From contig CAMBFP010000020.1 of the NCBI GenBank assembly GCA_945865745.1, forward strand, positions 1 to 12,725: a stretch of 12,725 bases of DNA. The letters are read 5' to 3'. The DNA is from Rhizobium sp. Q54 (GTDB lineage Bacteria > Pseudomonadota > Alphaproteobacteria > Rickettsiales > UBA1997). The translations under genes and the position numbers were made by a program. The notes under the pieces were generated by a model. It worked only from the letters and a program-made list of their open reading frames with translations. It was not told the DNA's origin and did not search any database. Shown one piece after another: positions 1 to 7,678 of the stretch. Position 1 is the stretch's first letter. Each line of letters begins with the position of its first letter.

Positions 1-846
1 AATCGTTTTTTAGTCGGGATAAAGTTGGTGGTAATTTTCATGTTTCTCATGATCGCAACTCCGCAAATCAAAACGGAAAATTTGGCAGACTTCATGCCAT
101 TTGGAGTCAATGGAATTCTGATGGGGGCCGCTGTAGTTTTTTATGCTTATATTGGTTTTGACTGCATTGCTACTGCTGCGGAGGAGTGTAAAAACCCCAA
201 ACGAGATTTGCCGATTGGAATCATCACTTCACTGTTTGTTTGCATGATTCTCTACACCTCGGTTTCTTTGGTGCTTAACGGAATTTCTCATTATTCTAGC
301 CTCAATAATGCCGAGCCAGTTGCTAAGGCATTGCGTGAAAATGGAAGTGCCATCGGATCATCTTTGGTAGCAACGGGTGCTGTTGCTGGGATAACTTCGG
401 TATTATTGATTTTGATTTACAGCCAATCACGAATTTTTTTCGTGATGTCGCGCGACCTCTTGCTTCCTGGTTTTTTAAGCAAGCTTCATCCTAAATTTAA
501 CACCCCACATTATTCGCTGATGTTAACCGCTTTCGTTGCTGCAACAATCGCCGGCTTTCTTCCTCTTGAGCTGCTTGGTCGGTTAGTAAGTATCGGAGCT
601 CTCTCCTCTTTCATGGTTGTAGCTATTGGCGTGATGACCTTAAGAGTTACCGATCCAAATGCGCATCGATCATTCAAATGTCCGATGGTTAATATTACCG
701 CTCCAATCGCGATTTTAAGCTGTGGCTATCTGCTTTATACTTTGCTTGTTCAAAGTGGATTTTGGTTCTTGATGTGGCTTTCTCTTGGCTTTGTGGTGTA
801 TTTTTCTTACGGCTATCACAAATCTCCACTAAGGAAAAAGAAGTAA
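1..846 (+). CDS. APC-family amino acid permease (partial, C-terminal ~281 residues)
   Basis: The reading frame is open from the first base of the window, so the true start lies upstream and roughly 200 N-terminal residues are missing. The visible part is very hydrophobic, with about seven membrane segments. It carries the hallmarks of the cationic amino acid transporter branch of the APC superfamily: the run FYAYIGFDCIATAAEECKNP with DLPIGI just after it, the RIFFVMSRD segment, then LHPKFNTPHYS in the following loop and a late LRVTDP. These proteins are inner-membrane secondary transporters that import amino acids by proton symport or exchange; the substrate cannot be read from this fragment. 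A lysine-rich tail (LRKKK) ends the protein in the cytoplasm. The gene is convergent with the MscS gene, 83 bp away. Family assignment is firm, substrate is not. Confidence 0.9.
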   Translation, partial: NRFLVGIKLVVIFMFLMIATPQIKTENLADFMPFGVNGILMGAAVVFYAYIGFDCIATAAEECKNPKRDLPIGIITSLFVCMILYTSVSLVLNGISHYSSLNNAEPVAKALRENGSAIGSSLVATGAVAGITSVLLILIYSQSRIFFVMSRDLLLPGFLSKLHPKFNTPHYSLMLTAFVAATIAGFLPLELLGRLVSIGALSSFMVVAIGVMTLRVTDPNAHRSFKCPMVNITAPIAILSCGYLLYTLLVQSGFWFLMWLSLGFVVYFSYGYHKSPLRKKK

Positions 847-855
847 TTTGCTCTC

Positions 856-877
856 AGGTCGAGCGAAGTTTAGGCCT
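856..877. repeat. Small hairpin resembling a degraded REP-type element between convergent genes
   Basis: AGGTC (856-860) can pair with GGCCT (873-877), allowing one G-T pair, around the sequence GAGCGAAGTTTA. The AGGTCGAGCGAAG core resembles widespread short intergenic palindromes of the form AGGTCGAGCGAAGTCGAGACCT; here the right half has drifted (GTTTAGGCCT). On the plus strand a moderate T-run (GTTTTATT, about 883-890) follows, so it could help terminate permease transcription. Resemblance to the repeat class is from memory; the pairing is seen directly. Confidence 0.4.
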
Positions 878-929
878 CTAAAGTTTTATTCCCCAATTCT
901 TGATTTACTCGGGATCGGCGGATCGATTT

Positions 930-2195
930 TTAGAAGACTTTGTTGACGATCTCGCGTTGCGGTACTGGAATTTTAATGCCGTGCTCTTGGAACTTTTTCC
1001 AAATACCAATCATCACTTCACCCTTTGGTTTCATGCGCCCTTCAACAATGTCGTTGATCCAAAAATAAAGGGTAATCTTGATGTCATGCTCGCCAAAATT
1101 AGTGACAGAACATTCAATTTCTGGGTAGCTCAAGCAACGTTGATTTTCTTTGGCGCTAGCAACCATAAGCTCGCAGGCTTGCTCCAAATCTGTGCCATGA
1201 GCAACGCCGAGAATAATTTCAATGCGGGCGCGATTGTTAGAATAAGTCCAGTTCGTTACTTTATTAATGATGAATTCCTCGTTCGGAATCATGATTTCTT
1301 TGCCATCCATCGTTTCGACTAAAGTGTAGCGGCCACCAAAATGCTTAATCGTGCCGTAAATATTTCCGTTATCGAGCTCAACAATATCACCGATCTCCAC
1401 CGATTTTTCGAAAAGCAAAATAATGCCGCTGATAAAATTCGAGGCAATTTTCTGCAAACCAAACCCAATTCCGACACCGACCGCACCGCCTATTACCGCA
1501 AGAGTTGTGAGATCGACTCCAAAAGTTTTTAGCAAAACTATTAGAACAATCGCGTAGATTGTGATGTCGATGATTTTGCCAATGATGCCTTTAGTGCTTG
1601 TCTTAATTGATTTACTGCTATCGATGTAAGACCGGCTTTTGTGTCTGATTAATCCCGAAATCCAGAAGAGGGTGATCAAAACGATGACGGCTTTGATTAT
1701 CAAATAAGCAGAAATTTTTACGCTACCTATTTTGAACGATAGTTCATCGAGATAGAGAATTGCTGGATCTAGCAGATCAAAAATATTTAGTAACAGAGCT
1801 GGCATCAAAAATAATCCGGCGACATTAGTGACAAAACTGCTGCCAGAAGAAATGTGCAAGAAGCGTAAAAATAAAAATAGTGTGACTAATTTTATCGTGA
1901 CCAAAAAGACGATAATTTCTTTAAAAAATTTTCCGTAAATTGAAAAGCCAATAGCAATGAAAACCAGTGATAGAGCTGGATAAAGCATTGGTATCACATA
2001 TCGCGTGATTAAGCGATTTGCACCTAAATCGCGCTGTAAATTTTTACTAAGAATTTTGGCGAAGAAAAATTTTCGACTAAATTTGTAGCAAAAATAAGCG
2101 AGAATGAAGCAGAGAGTTAGCGAGAGAGATTGCCAGTAGAAACTTGGACTGGAAATGGTTTGCTCAATTACTTCGAAGATTTTGTCGTAGTTCAT
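930..2195 (-). CDS. MscS-family mechanosensitive ion channel
   Basis: This 421-residue inner-membrane protein opens under membrane tension and releases solutes during hypo-osmotic shock. The N-terminal ~225 residues contain about six hydrophobic segments (near 22-39, 66-85, 92-113, 124-142, 163-182 and 205-224). They are followed by the diagnostic pore helix at about 227-262, rich in Gly and Ala, with GFGLQKIASNFISG at 244-257. Next come the FEKSVEIGDIVEL beta domain (262-274) and the soluble C-terminal vestibule with PNEEFIINKVTNW. The extra N-terminal helices make it longer than E. coli MscS (286 residues), like the larger multi-helix subfamilies. The start at 2195 fits the first hydrophobic segment, but no good Shine-Dalgarno is seen (only AGG about 15 bases upstream). 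It lies 63 bp downstream of icd on the same strand with a hairpin in between, so it may be co-transcribed. Confidence 0.93.
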   Translation of the reverse strand: MNYDKIFEVIEQTISSPSFYWQSLSLTLCFILAYFCYKFSRKFFFAKILSKNLQRDLGANRLITRYVIPMLYPALSLVFIAIGFSIYGKFFKEIIVFLVTIKLVTLFLFLRFLHISSGSSFVTNVAGLFLMPALLLNIFDLLDPAILYLDELSFKIGSVKISAYLIIKAVIVLITLFWISGLIRHKSRSYIDSSKSIKTSTKGIIGKIIDITIYAIVLIVLLKTFGVDLTTLAVIGGAVGVGIGFGLQKIASNFISGIILLFEKSVEIGDIVELDNGNIYGTIKHFGGRYTLVETMDGKEIMIPNEEFIINKVTNWTYSNNRARIEIILGVAHGTDLEQACELMVASAKENQRCLSYPEIECSVTNFGEHDIKITLYFWINDIVEGRMKPKGEVMIGIWKKFQEHGIKIPVPQREIVNKVF

Positions 2196-2210
2196 TTTGT
2201 TTAAAATTTA

Positions 2211-2258
2211 CCTTTCGACGCGCTCATTGTGCCTTCATTATGAGCTTGTCGAAGCAGG
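2211..2258. repeat. REP-like imperfect palindrome between icd and the MscS gene
   Basis: The left arm CCTTTCGACGCGCTCAT (2211-2227) and the right arm ATGAGCTTGTCGAAGCAGG (2240-2258) are imperfect inverted repeats around a 12-base loop. ATGAGC and GTCGAA pair exactly on either side of a 2-base mismatch, and the outer AGG pairs across a small bulge. Read on the minus strand the right arm is CTTCGACAAGCTCAT, which closely matches a short palindromic repeat common in alphaproteobacterial intergenic regions. It begins directly after the icd stop codon. No T-run follows on the minus strand, so it looks like an mRNA-stabilising or attenuating hairpin rather than an intrinsic terminator. The structure is seen; repeat-family membership is recollection. 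Confidence 0.65.
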
Positions 2259-3740
2259 TTACTCCCCTTGGCCAGAGGTATATCCAGGCTTGCCGTCGAA
2301 GAGATACAAGCCTTCATATTTCACAAAATCAAATTTTTTCTCGTTTAGAATCGAGAGCATTTCGATGATGTCTTGATGCGAAATTTTCTTAGTTGCGTCG
2401 ATGATTTCGTTGCTTGATTTACCAGTGATTCCCTTGCCGATAAAACGCAAAACAGTTAAGCCTTTTGAATAGTTAGGCATCATGTATTGATCGAGAAGAG
2501 GCCAGAGTAGAAGACCTTTCGCGCTGATCATTTTTACTTCTAATTTTTCACTCTCCATCTGCTTTAGAACATCAAGCAAATCGGAAAATTCTTTTGGCCA
2601 ATCGAGAAATAAATCAAAGCCGATTAGCGATTTTATTTCAAGCTGTTGATTGCTAACTGTCGGTTTGTTTTCAGCTTGCTTAGGGCTTACTACTAACTCT
2701 GCTAACTGGCTTGGTTTTTTACCTAAATTATCAATCACCGCAGCGGTAAATTCTTTCGTTCCAACTTTCTTTTTACTGGTCGCGGCATTGTAAATATCGG
2801 CAGTGTGAATGCCGTCCTCGATTGTTTTGTAGAGAGCGTTTCTGATTTTAATCGCCACCTCATTTTGACCGAGGTGAACTAACATCATTACCGCGGCGTG
2901 AATCAAGCCAGTTGGATTAGCAATATCTTGCCCAGCTATGTCTGGCGCGGATCCATGTATTGCTTCAAACATGGCATAATCTTTGCCGATATTTGCCGAT
3001 CCGGCTAGGCCCACAGAGCCAGAGGTTTCAGCGACTACGTCAGAAATAATATCGCCGTAAAGATTCATCGTTACAATCACGTCAAAAATTTCTGGCTTAG
3101 CGGCAAGGCGCGCAGTTCCTATGTCTATGATGTAGTGATCATTTTTAATTTCGGGATATTCCTTCGCGATTTCGTCAAAAACTTTATGAAAAGTACCGTC
3201 GGTCATTTTCATAATATTATCCTTGGAAAAACAGCTTACCTTCTTGCGATTATTGGCGAGGGCATATTCAAAAGCGTAACGAACAATTTTTTCACAACCC
3301 TCGCGAGTCACGAGCTTTAAGCACTCGTAAGTTTGATCGGTTTGGCGATATTCAATTCCAGCGTAGAGATCCTCTTCATTTTCACGGACGATAACCACAT
3401 CCATCTTTGGAAATTTTGTAGTGATGAAAGGATGAAATGACGAGATAGGACGAACATTGGCGAAGAGTCCTAATTTTTTGCGTAGAGTCACATTTAGACT
3501 TTTGTAACCACCGCCTTGCGGAGTAGTAATTGGCGCTTTGAGCAAAACACGAGTGCTATTCAAATTCTCAAAAGCCGATGGCATCAAGCCAGAGTTGAAG
3601 CCTTTTTCATAAATATTTTTACCAACTTCGATGATGTTGATTTCAATATTTGAGCCGGCCTCACGCAAAATTTCTAAAGTGCTGTCCATGATTTCCGGAC
3701 CAATGCCATCTCCGTAAGCAACCGTGATTTGTTTCGTCAT
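2259..3740 (-). CDS. icd: Isocitrate dehydrogenase, long form with C-terminal extension; cofactor residues point to NAD+
   Basis: Catalyses oxidative decarboxylation of isocitrate to 2-oxoglutarate in the cytosolic TCA cycle. The substrate site is complete: S81, N83 and R87 in SLNVTLRKKL, R97 in NVRP, R119 in IVRENEEDLYAGIE, Y126, K173 in SKDNIMK, and metal-binding D206, D230 and D234 (MNLYGDIISD). The catalytic core ends near residue 340. A further ~150 residues form a linker and a domain with WPLLDQYMMP, as in the ~495-residue Thermus thermophilus and Rickettsiales enzymes. By eye alignment to E. coli, the NADP contacts K344, Y345, V351, Y391 and R395 are D267, I268, A274, A314 and N318, the pattern of NAD-using relatives. 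Annotation pipelines usually label this subfamily NADP-dependent, so cofactor choice deserves a check. Start at 3740 puts ITVAYGDGIGPE at the usual N-terminus; no clear ribosome site precedes it. Confidence 0.96.
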   Translation of the reverse strand: MTKQITVAYGDGIGPEIMDSTLEILREAGSNIEINIIEVGKNIYEKGFNSGLMPSAFENLNSTRVLLKAPITTPQGGGYKSLNVTLRKKLGLFANVRPISSFHPFITTKFPKMDVVIVRENEEDLYAGIEYRQTDQTYECLKLVTREGCEKIVRYAFEYALANNRKKVSCFSKDNIMKMTDGTFHKVFDEIAKEYPEIKNDHYIIDIGTARLAAKPEIFDVIVTMNLYGDIISDVVAETSGSVGLAGSANIGKDYAMFEAIHGSAPDIAGQDIANPTGLIHAAVMMLVHLGQNEVAIKIRNALYKTIEDGIHTADIYNAATSKKKVGTKEFTAAVIDNLGKKPSQLAELVVSPKQAENKPTVSNQQLEIKSLIGFDLFLDWPKEFSDLLDVLKQMESEKLEVKMISAKGLLLWPLLDQYMMPNYSKGLTVLRFIGKGITGKSSNEIIDATKKISHQDIIEMLSILNEKKFDFVKYEGLYLFDGKPGYTSGQGE

Positions 3741-3798
3741 TTTAGATTTTGATTTTAGGTTTCTGATTTGCCGATCTTTCTAAGCACAACATTCAATC
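3741..3798. promoter_or_regulatory. Divergent intergenic region between icd and the glycosyltransferase operon
   Basis: This 58-bp AT-rich gap must carry at least part of the promoters for icd (minus) and for the four-gene plus-strand chain. I see no convincing -35/-10 pair on either strand. If the first glycosyltransferase really begins at the internal ATG at 3880, the divergent region would widen to about 139 bp. The regulatory role is inferred from gene orientation only. Confidence 0.35.
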
Positions 3799-5745
3799 AT
3801 GCAATTCGACGCACTAGAAATCCAAAAAATTATTGAAGAAAAACGCCTGATTTTTGGTAAAAAAATCGAAGAATTTTTGATGAAAAAATTAATCAGATTT
3901 TTTGCTTTTTGTGGCAAGGTTTTTGCGGCTAAACCCACTGCTTTAGTTGGCTCGATAATCATCATTGCAGCAAGTATTTTAGCTCAATCATCTCGTGACT
4001 TAGGGCATGATTCTGCAACCTATTTAGAAATCGCCGAAAAGATGCTTGCTGGCGGTAAATATTATTACGATTTCTTCGAGTCTAATTTGCCGCTGAATTT
4101 TTTGCTGACGATGATTCCAGTTTTATTGGCTAAGTTTTTTGATTTTAACCAAATCGCTAGCGCAGAAATTTTCTGGAATTTGCTTGGAATTCTATCGATT
4201 TATTCTTCGAATCGAATTCTTCTCAGATCAGAATTTGCAAAGGATACCGCTGTTTTAAATTTAATCATTCTTACTTTTGCCGCCGGATTTTTCTGGCGTG
4301 TTTTTACTCTGCAGTTCAATGAATTTGGCACCAAAACAACATACCTACTTGCGGTTGTTCTTCCTTATATTTCTTATCATTTACTCGATGAAGCAAATCT
4401 CAAAAAATCTGATCAGATTTTAATCGGCATTTTAGCCGCTTTGCTTTTCTGTCTTAAGCCACATTACGGGATTTTTGTTATCACTTTTGAGTTGGCAAAA
4501 ATGCTTAAATTGCGCAGTTTTTTCTCTGTTTTTTGCTTAAGAAATTACGTTACTTTGGCGCTGCTGATTTGTTATTTATCAGCTCTTTTTCGATTCTTTC
4601 CTGACTATATCAGCAATATTTCAAATATTGCTTCAGCTTACTACGGCAGTTCTCCCAATCGCACCCTTTACGCATTTACCCGCGATCTATTCCCGATTTT
4701 TTTGCCAATAATTCTCTGCTTCGATTTATTAAAAAAAGAAGAGATTGCGCGCCGTTTATTTTTACCAATCTGCGCTGCTGCTTTTTTAGTATTGTTAGAA
4801 TTGATCGGCGGACTTGATCAACGCTTTGTTTTCTATTCTTTATCTCTGCCGCTGATTGCTTTGACGATTCTTTTTTTATGCAGAAATCATTTTGTTAATT
4901 GGCGTCGTGACGGATTTATTTTGGCTTCAATTTTATTGTTACCACAATTTGATCCGCAAAGCACCTTCTTCGTTTTAACAAATGTTTCGTGTTTTTGGAT
5001 GATATTTCTTCCGATTATTTGGAAGAAAATTAATCGCGTCGAAAAGCTTTGTTTCATTACTCTTGCGCCACTTACGTTTCTTTCGTTGCTCAACTCAGAT
5101 TTAGTGGGAATCTCCCTTGCAGTTTCGATAATTATTCTGGTTTTCATTTTGTTTTTGGGTCAGAAATTTTATCAGAAGAAAGAACTGTCGCGACTCTCTG
5201 CATGCTCAGTTTTTTTGGTTTTGTCTTACTTAATTAGTCTTCACGTTGCATCAATTTTTGATCTAAGAACCTATCACGAATATCATCAATTCAGCTCGCC
5301 AACTCATTTTACTTCAGAGATAGTTAAGGTGATTAAGCATTACAGCAATAAAGACGAATCGGTTGTTTCTATCTCCCCAGGAATTCCAGGAACTTATCCC
5401 ATGATTAGATATGCTGGTAAAAAAAATGAACTTCCCTTCTTGCATTATGGATCTCTTTTTGAACAGATTGACGGTAACAATAAAACTGATTCAGAATACG
5501 TAATGTCTAGGCTGAAAGAGCAATTAAAATCTCCGAATAATAAATTAGTTTTTGTCGAAATCTGGCGCCAGATGGATGATAAAAAATGCTCAATTAAGTT
5601 TCTCGAATATTATTTCCGCGATGCAGAATTCAAAAAAATATTTTTAGAGAATTATGTTTTTCTTACTCGAATTACCGAGATAACTAAACTATCGGGAGGC
5701 CAAGATGAAATTGATCGCGATGCGGAAGTTTACATTAGAAAATAA
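3799..5745 (+). CDS. GT-C-like multipass membrane glycosyltransferase, paralog 1
   Basis: A 648-residue polytopic protein with about a dozen hydrophobic segments and a hydrophilic C-terminal domain of ~170 residues. After the first membrane helix (about 47-63) comes an outer loop, GHDSATYLEIAEKMLAGG (69-86), then YYYDFFESNLPLNFL. An acidic residue just after helix 1, followed by Y-x-D-x-F-E-x-N-x-P, is typical of GT-C enzymes of the PMT/ArnT type, which move sugars from polyprenyl-phosphate donors on the periplasmic face. D71 is the candidate catalytic Asp. Further conserved points shared with the downstream paralog are EFGTKT (175-180), KPHY (220-223) and a DQ before a late helix. Donor and acceptor cannot be told. 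The start is uncertain: ATG 3799 adds a 27-residue helical stretch absent from the paralog, while ATG 3880 (MKKLIRFF) gives a more usual N-terminus. Neither has a clear ribosome site. The 3' end overlaps the next gene by 41 bases. Confidence 0.75.
   Translation: MQFDALEIQKIIEEKRLIFGKKIEEFLMKKLIRFFAFCGKVFAAKPTALVGSIIIIAASILAQSSRDLGHDSATYLEIAEKMLAGGKYYYDFFESNLPLNFLLTMIPVLLAKFFDFNQIASAEIFWNLLGILSIYSSNRILLRSEFAKDTAVLNLIILTFAAGFFWRVFTLQFNEFGTKTTYLLAVVLPYISYHLLDEANLKKSDQILIGILAALLFCLKPHYGIFVITFELAKMLKLRSFFSVFCLRNYVTLALLICYLSALFRFFPDYISNISNIASAYYGSSPNRTLYAFTRDLFPIFLPIILCFDLLKKEEIARRLFLPICAAAFLVLLELIGGLDQRFVFYSLSLPLIALTILFLCRNHFVNWRRDGFILASILLLPQFDPQSTFFVLTNVSCFWMIFLPIIWKKINRVEKLCFITLAPLTFLSLLNSDLVGISLAVSIIILVFILFLGQKFYQKKELSRLSACSVFLVLSYLISLHVASIFDLRTYHEYHQFSSPTHFTSEIVKVIKHYSNKDESVVSISPGIPGTYPMIRYAGKKNELPFLHYGSLFEQIDGNNKTDSEYVMSRLKEQLKSPNNKLVFVEIWRQMDDKKCSIKFLEYYFRDAEFKKIFLENYVFLTRITEITKLSGGQDEIDRDAEVYIRK
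5694..5699 (+). promoter_or_regulatory. Strong Shine-Dalgarno (GGGAGG) for the second glycosyltransferase
   Basis: GGGAGG lies 5 bases before the ATG at 5705 and inside the coding sequence of the preceding gene. It decides the start of the second paralog at 5705 over the in-frame ATG at 5720. It is the clearest ribosome binding site in the window; most other genes here have weak or no recognisable sites. Confidence 0.75.
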
Positions 5746-7678
5746 ATCACTTTTTATCCCATGTGCAGCGATTTTTTTGCTCAGCATTTTCTTGCGTTCT
5801 CTGATCGATATTGGTCCAGACACCGGAATTTATTTGAGTCTCGGCAAAAAAGTCGCGGAAGGAAAAAGATATTATTACGACTTTTTTGAGAGCAATTTTC
5901 CGATCTCGTTTTATTTTTACGCCCTCGAATATCGACTTTCCACACTGCTTCATATTGATCCAATCATCACTTCTGAAATCGTCATTAATCTACTCGCTTT
6001 AGCGTCAATTTCTTGGTCGGCAAAAATTCTGGCGCAAAGCGAAATTTATCAAAATAGAGCGCATTACAATCTGATCATCATCGGATATTTTTTGGGATTT
6101 TTTCTGCGACCGCTTGCCTTACAAATGGGCGAATTTGGGACGAAAACCAGCTTTCTGCTTTTGTTATTATTTCCCTATATTTCTTACTCATTTCCACGGC
6201 GATTAAGTTTTTCTAAGAAAGATTTAATCGCTCGCGGATGTTTGATTGGCCTGATGCCGTGCTTCAAACCTCATTACTTAATTTTTCCGCTAGTAATTGA
6301 GTTTTATAAATTTTGGCAAAAGAAATCCGTTAGTTTTTTCTTCGAATTTGACAAGTTGCTCGCTGTGCTGATCTACACATCCTACTTATTTTGGATGCTA
6401 AAATTCATGCCAGAATTTTTTGAATTTATGGTGCCGATGTGGGCAAAGATTTACGGTTCTTACGAAGATAATGCGATTTTTTTAAGAAATTTTTTACGAT
6501 TAATTGCTGCCCATATCGGGCCTTTTGTTTTTAGTTTTTTGATTTTTTCACGCTTAAAACCAGATGAGAATGACAAGATTTTGCTGCTTTTTTTCTCTGC
6601 ATCTCTGCTGCTCTTCATTCTAGAGAATGCGATGACGATCGACCAATCGGTAATTTTCTACGCCGTTAGCGCCATCTGTGTTTTGAAGTTTACTTCCGAC
6701 TTGATCGCCTCAAGAAAAATAATTTTTTCTGAGAATAAATTTATCATCATCTTACTGATTTTTTTCCCTCTTTTTGATTTGGGAATTTTCCCTGTGGCAA
6801 TTTTTGGCTTAAGTGGATTCGCCAGCTCTTGGTGGCTTATTGCGCCGATTATTTTGATTCGTCATCCAAGAATCTTACTGATTTACTCGGTGCTACTTTT
6901 CTTAGCTGTGATGCTGATTAAGTATTACGGTGCTTGGCCTTATATCGCATTTAATCTCACTGCCTTGTTCGGGATTTTGTTTTTTTATGAGAGAAAAATT
7001 TATGCAAAAATTTCTGAAAAATTCTCAGTTTTTTCCATTTTTTTAATTATCGCTTCGATCTCGAGTTTGTTTCATCTTTATCTTTATAGCGCGGTTGAGT
7101 CGATGGCTCACAAAGATAATTATAGCTTCCCCAACAAGATGTCAGACATGATTAATTATTATGCTAAAGAATTTGCGCCGGCAAAAGAGGATGGAATATT
7201 AATGATTTCAGAGGGTAATGGTTTTAATTTTTCACGATTAAATTATTTGGGTAAAGAGAATCGTCAGAAATTCCACATTGCTTCTATGATGGCTAATTTT
7301 GGACCTGCTGGCAATAGCTCAATGTTTAGCATCGAGAATCGAGATAGAATTTTTGTTAGTTATTATCTTTTTGATGACATCAGGGCCACGTTAAAAAATC
7401 CGCAGACTAAAATAGTTTTAGTCAACAATGCTACAGACCTTTTCTACAAGAGCGAGAGCTGTCTTATTGGCGCATTGGAATATTATTTTCTCGATCAGAG
7501 TTTTAGAAAATTTTTCCTCAAAAATTTTCGTTTCGAAAATCACGTGATCATTAATCATGAGGTTGAGGTGATGAAAAATATTCCGCTTATTACTGGAGTG
7601 AAGCCGAGTATTTTTGACCAAGTTACCAAATCAAAAAAACAGGTTTTGCATGATTTTGAAATCTATGTTCGCAAATAA
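5705..7678 (+). CDS. GT-C-like multipass membrane glycosyltransferase, paralog 2
   Basis: A 657-residue polytopic membrane protein, clearly a diverged tandem duplicate of its upstream neighbour. Shared landmarks occur in the same order: a first helix (about 16-33), a loop with D39 in GPDTGIYLSLGKKVAEG, then YYYDFFESNFPISF (56-69), GEFGTKTSF, FKPHY, an IDQ before a late helix, LEYYFLDQSFRKFFLKNF near the end, and a final FEIYVRK matching AEVYIRK. These fit a GT-C fold enzyme acting on the periplasmic side of the inner membrane with a lipid-linked sugar donor; the reaction is not known. The first 41 bases overlap paralog 1 and translation is probably coupled through the GGGAGG site. The 3' end overlaps lnt. 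Two copies side by side suggest sequential addition of two sugars, or a heteromeric pair, but this is inference. Confidence 0.75.
   Translation: MKLIAMRKFTLENKSLFIPCAAIFLLSIFLRSLIDIGPDTGIYLSLGKKVAEGKRYYYDFFESNFPISFYFYALEYRLSTLLHIDPIITSEIVINLLALASISWSAKILAQSEIYQNRAHYNLIIIGYFLGFFLRPLALQMGEFGTKTSFLLLLLFPYISYSFPRRLSFSKKDLIARGCLIGLMPCFKPHYLIFPLVIEFYKFWQKKSVSFFFEFDKLLAVLIYTSYLFWMLKFMPEFFEFMVPMWAKIYGSYEDNAIFLRNFLRLIAAHIGPFVFSFLIFSRLKPDENDKILLLFFSASLLLFILENAMTIDQSVIFYAVSAICVLKFTSDLIASRKIIFSENKFIIILLIFFPLFDLGIFPVAIFGLSGFASSWWLIAPIILIRHPRILLIYSVLLFLAVMLIKYYGAWPYIAFNLTALFGILFFYERKIYAKISEKFSVFSIFLIIASISSLFHLYLYSAVESMAHKDNYSFPNKMSDMINYYAKEFAPAKEDGILMISEGNGFNFSRLNYLGKENRQKFHIASMMANFGPAGNSSMFSIENRDRIFVSYYLFDDIRATLKNPQTKIVLVNNATDLFYKSESCLIGALEYYFLDQSFRKFFLKNFRFENHVIINHEVEVMKNIPLITGVKPSIFDQVTKSKKQVLHDFEIYVRK

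Noticed and set aside
900..1322. 140-residue open frame on the plus strand within the MscS gene
   Set aside because: It lies wholly antisense to strongly conserved MscS coding sequence and its translation matches no family I know.
7614..7649. TTG-initiated extension of lnt
   Set aside because: There is no ribosome site before it; ATG 7650 has AGG at good spacing and gives a usual Lnt length.
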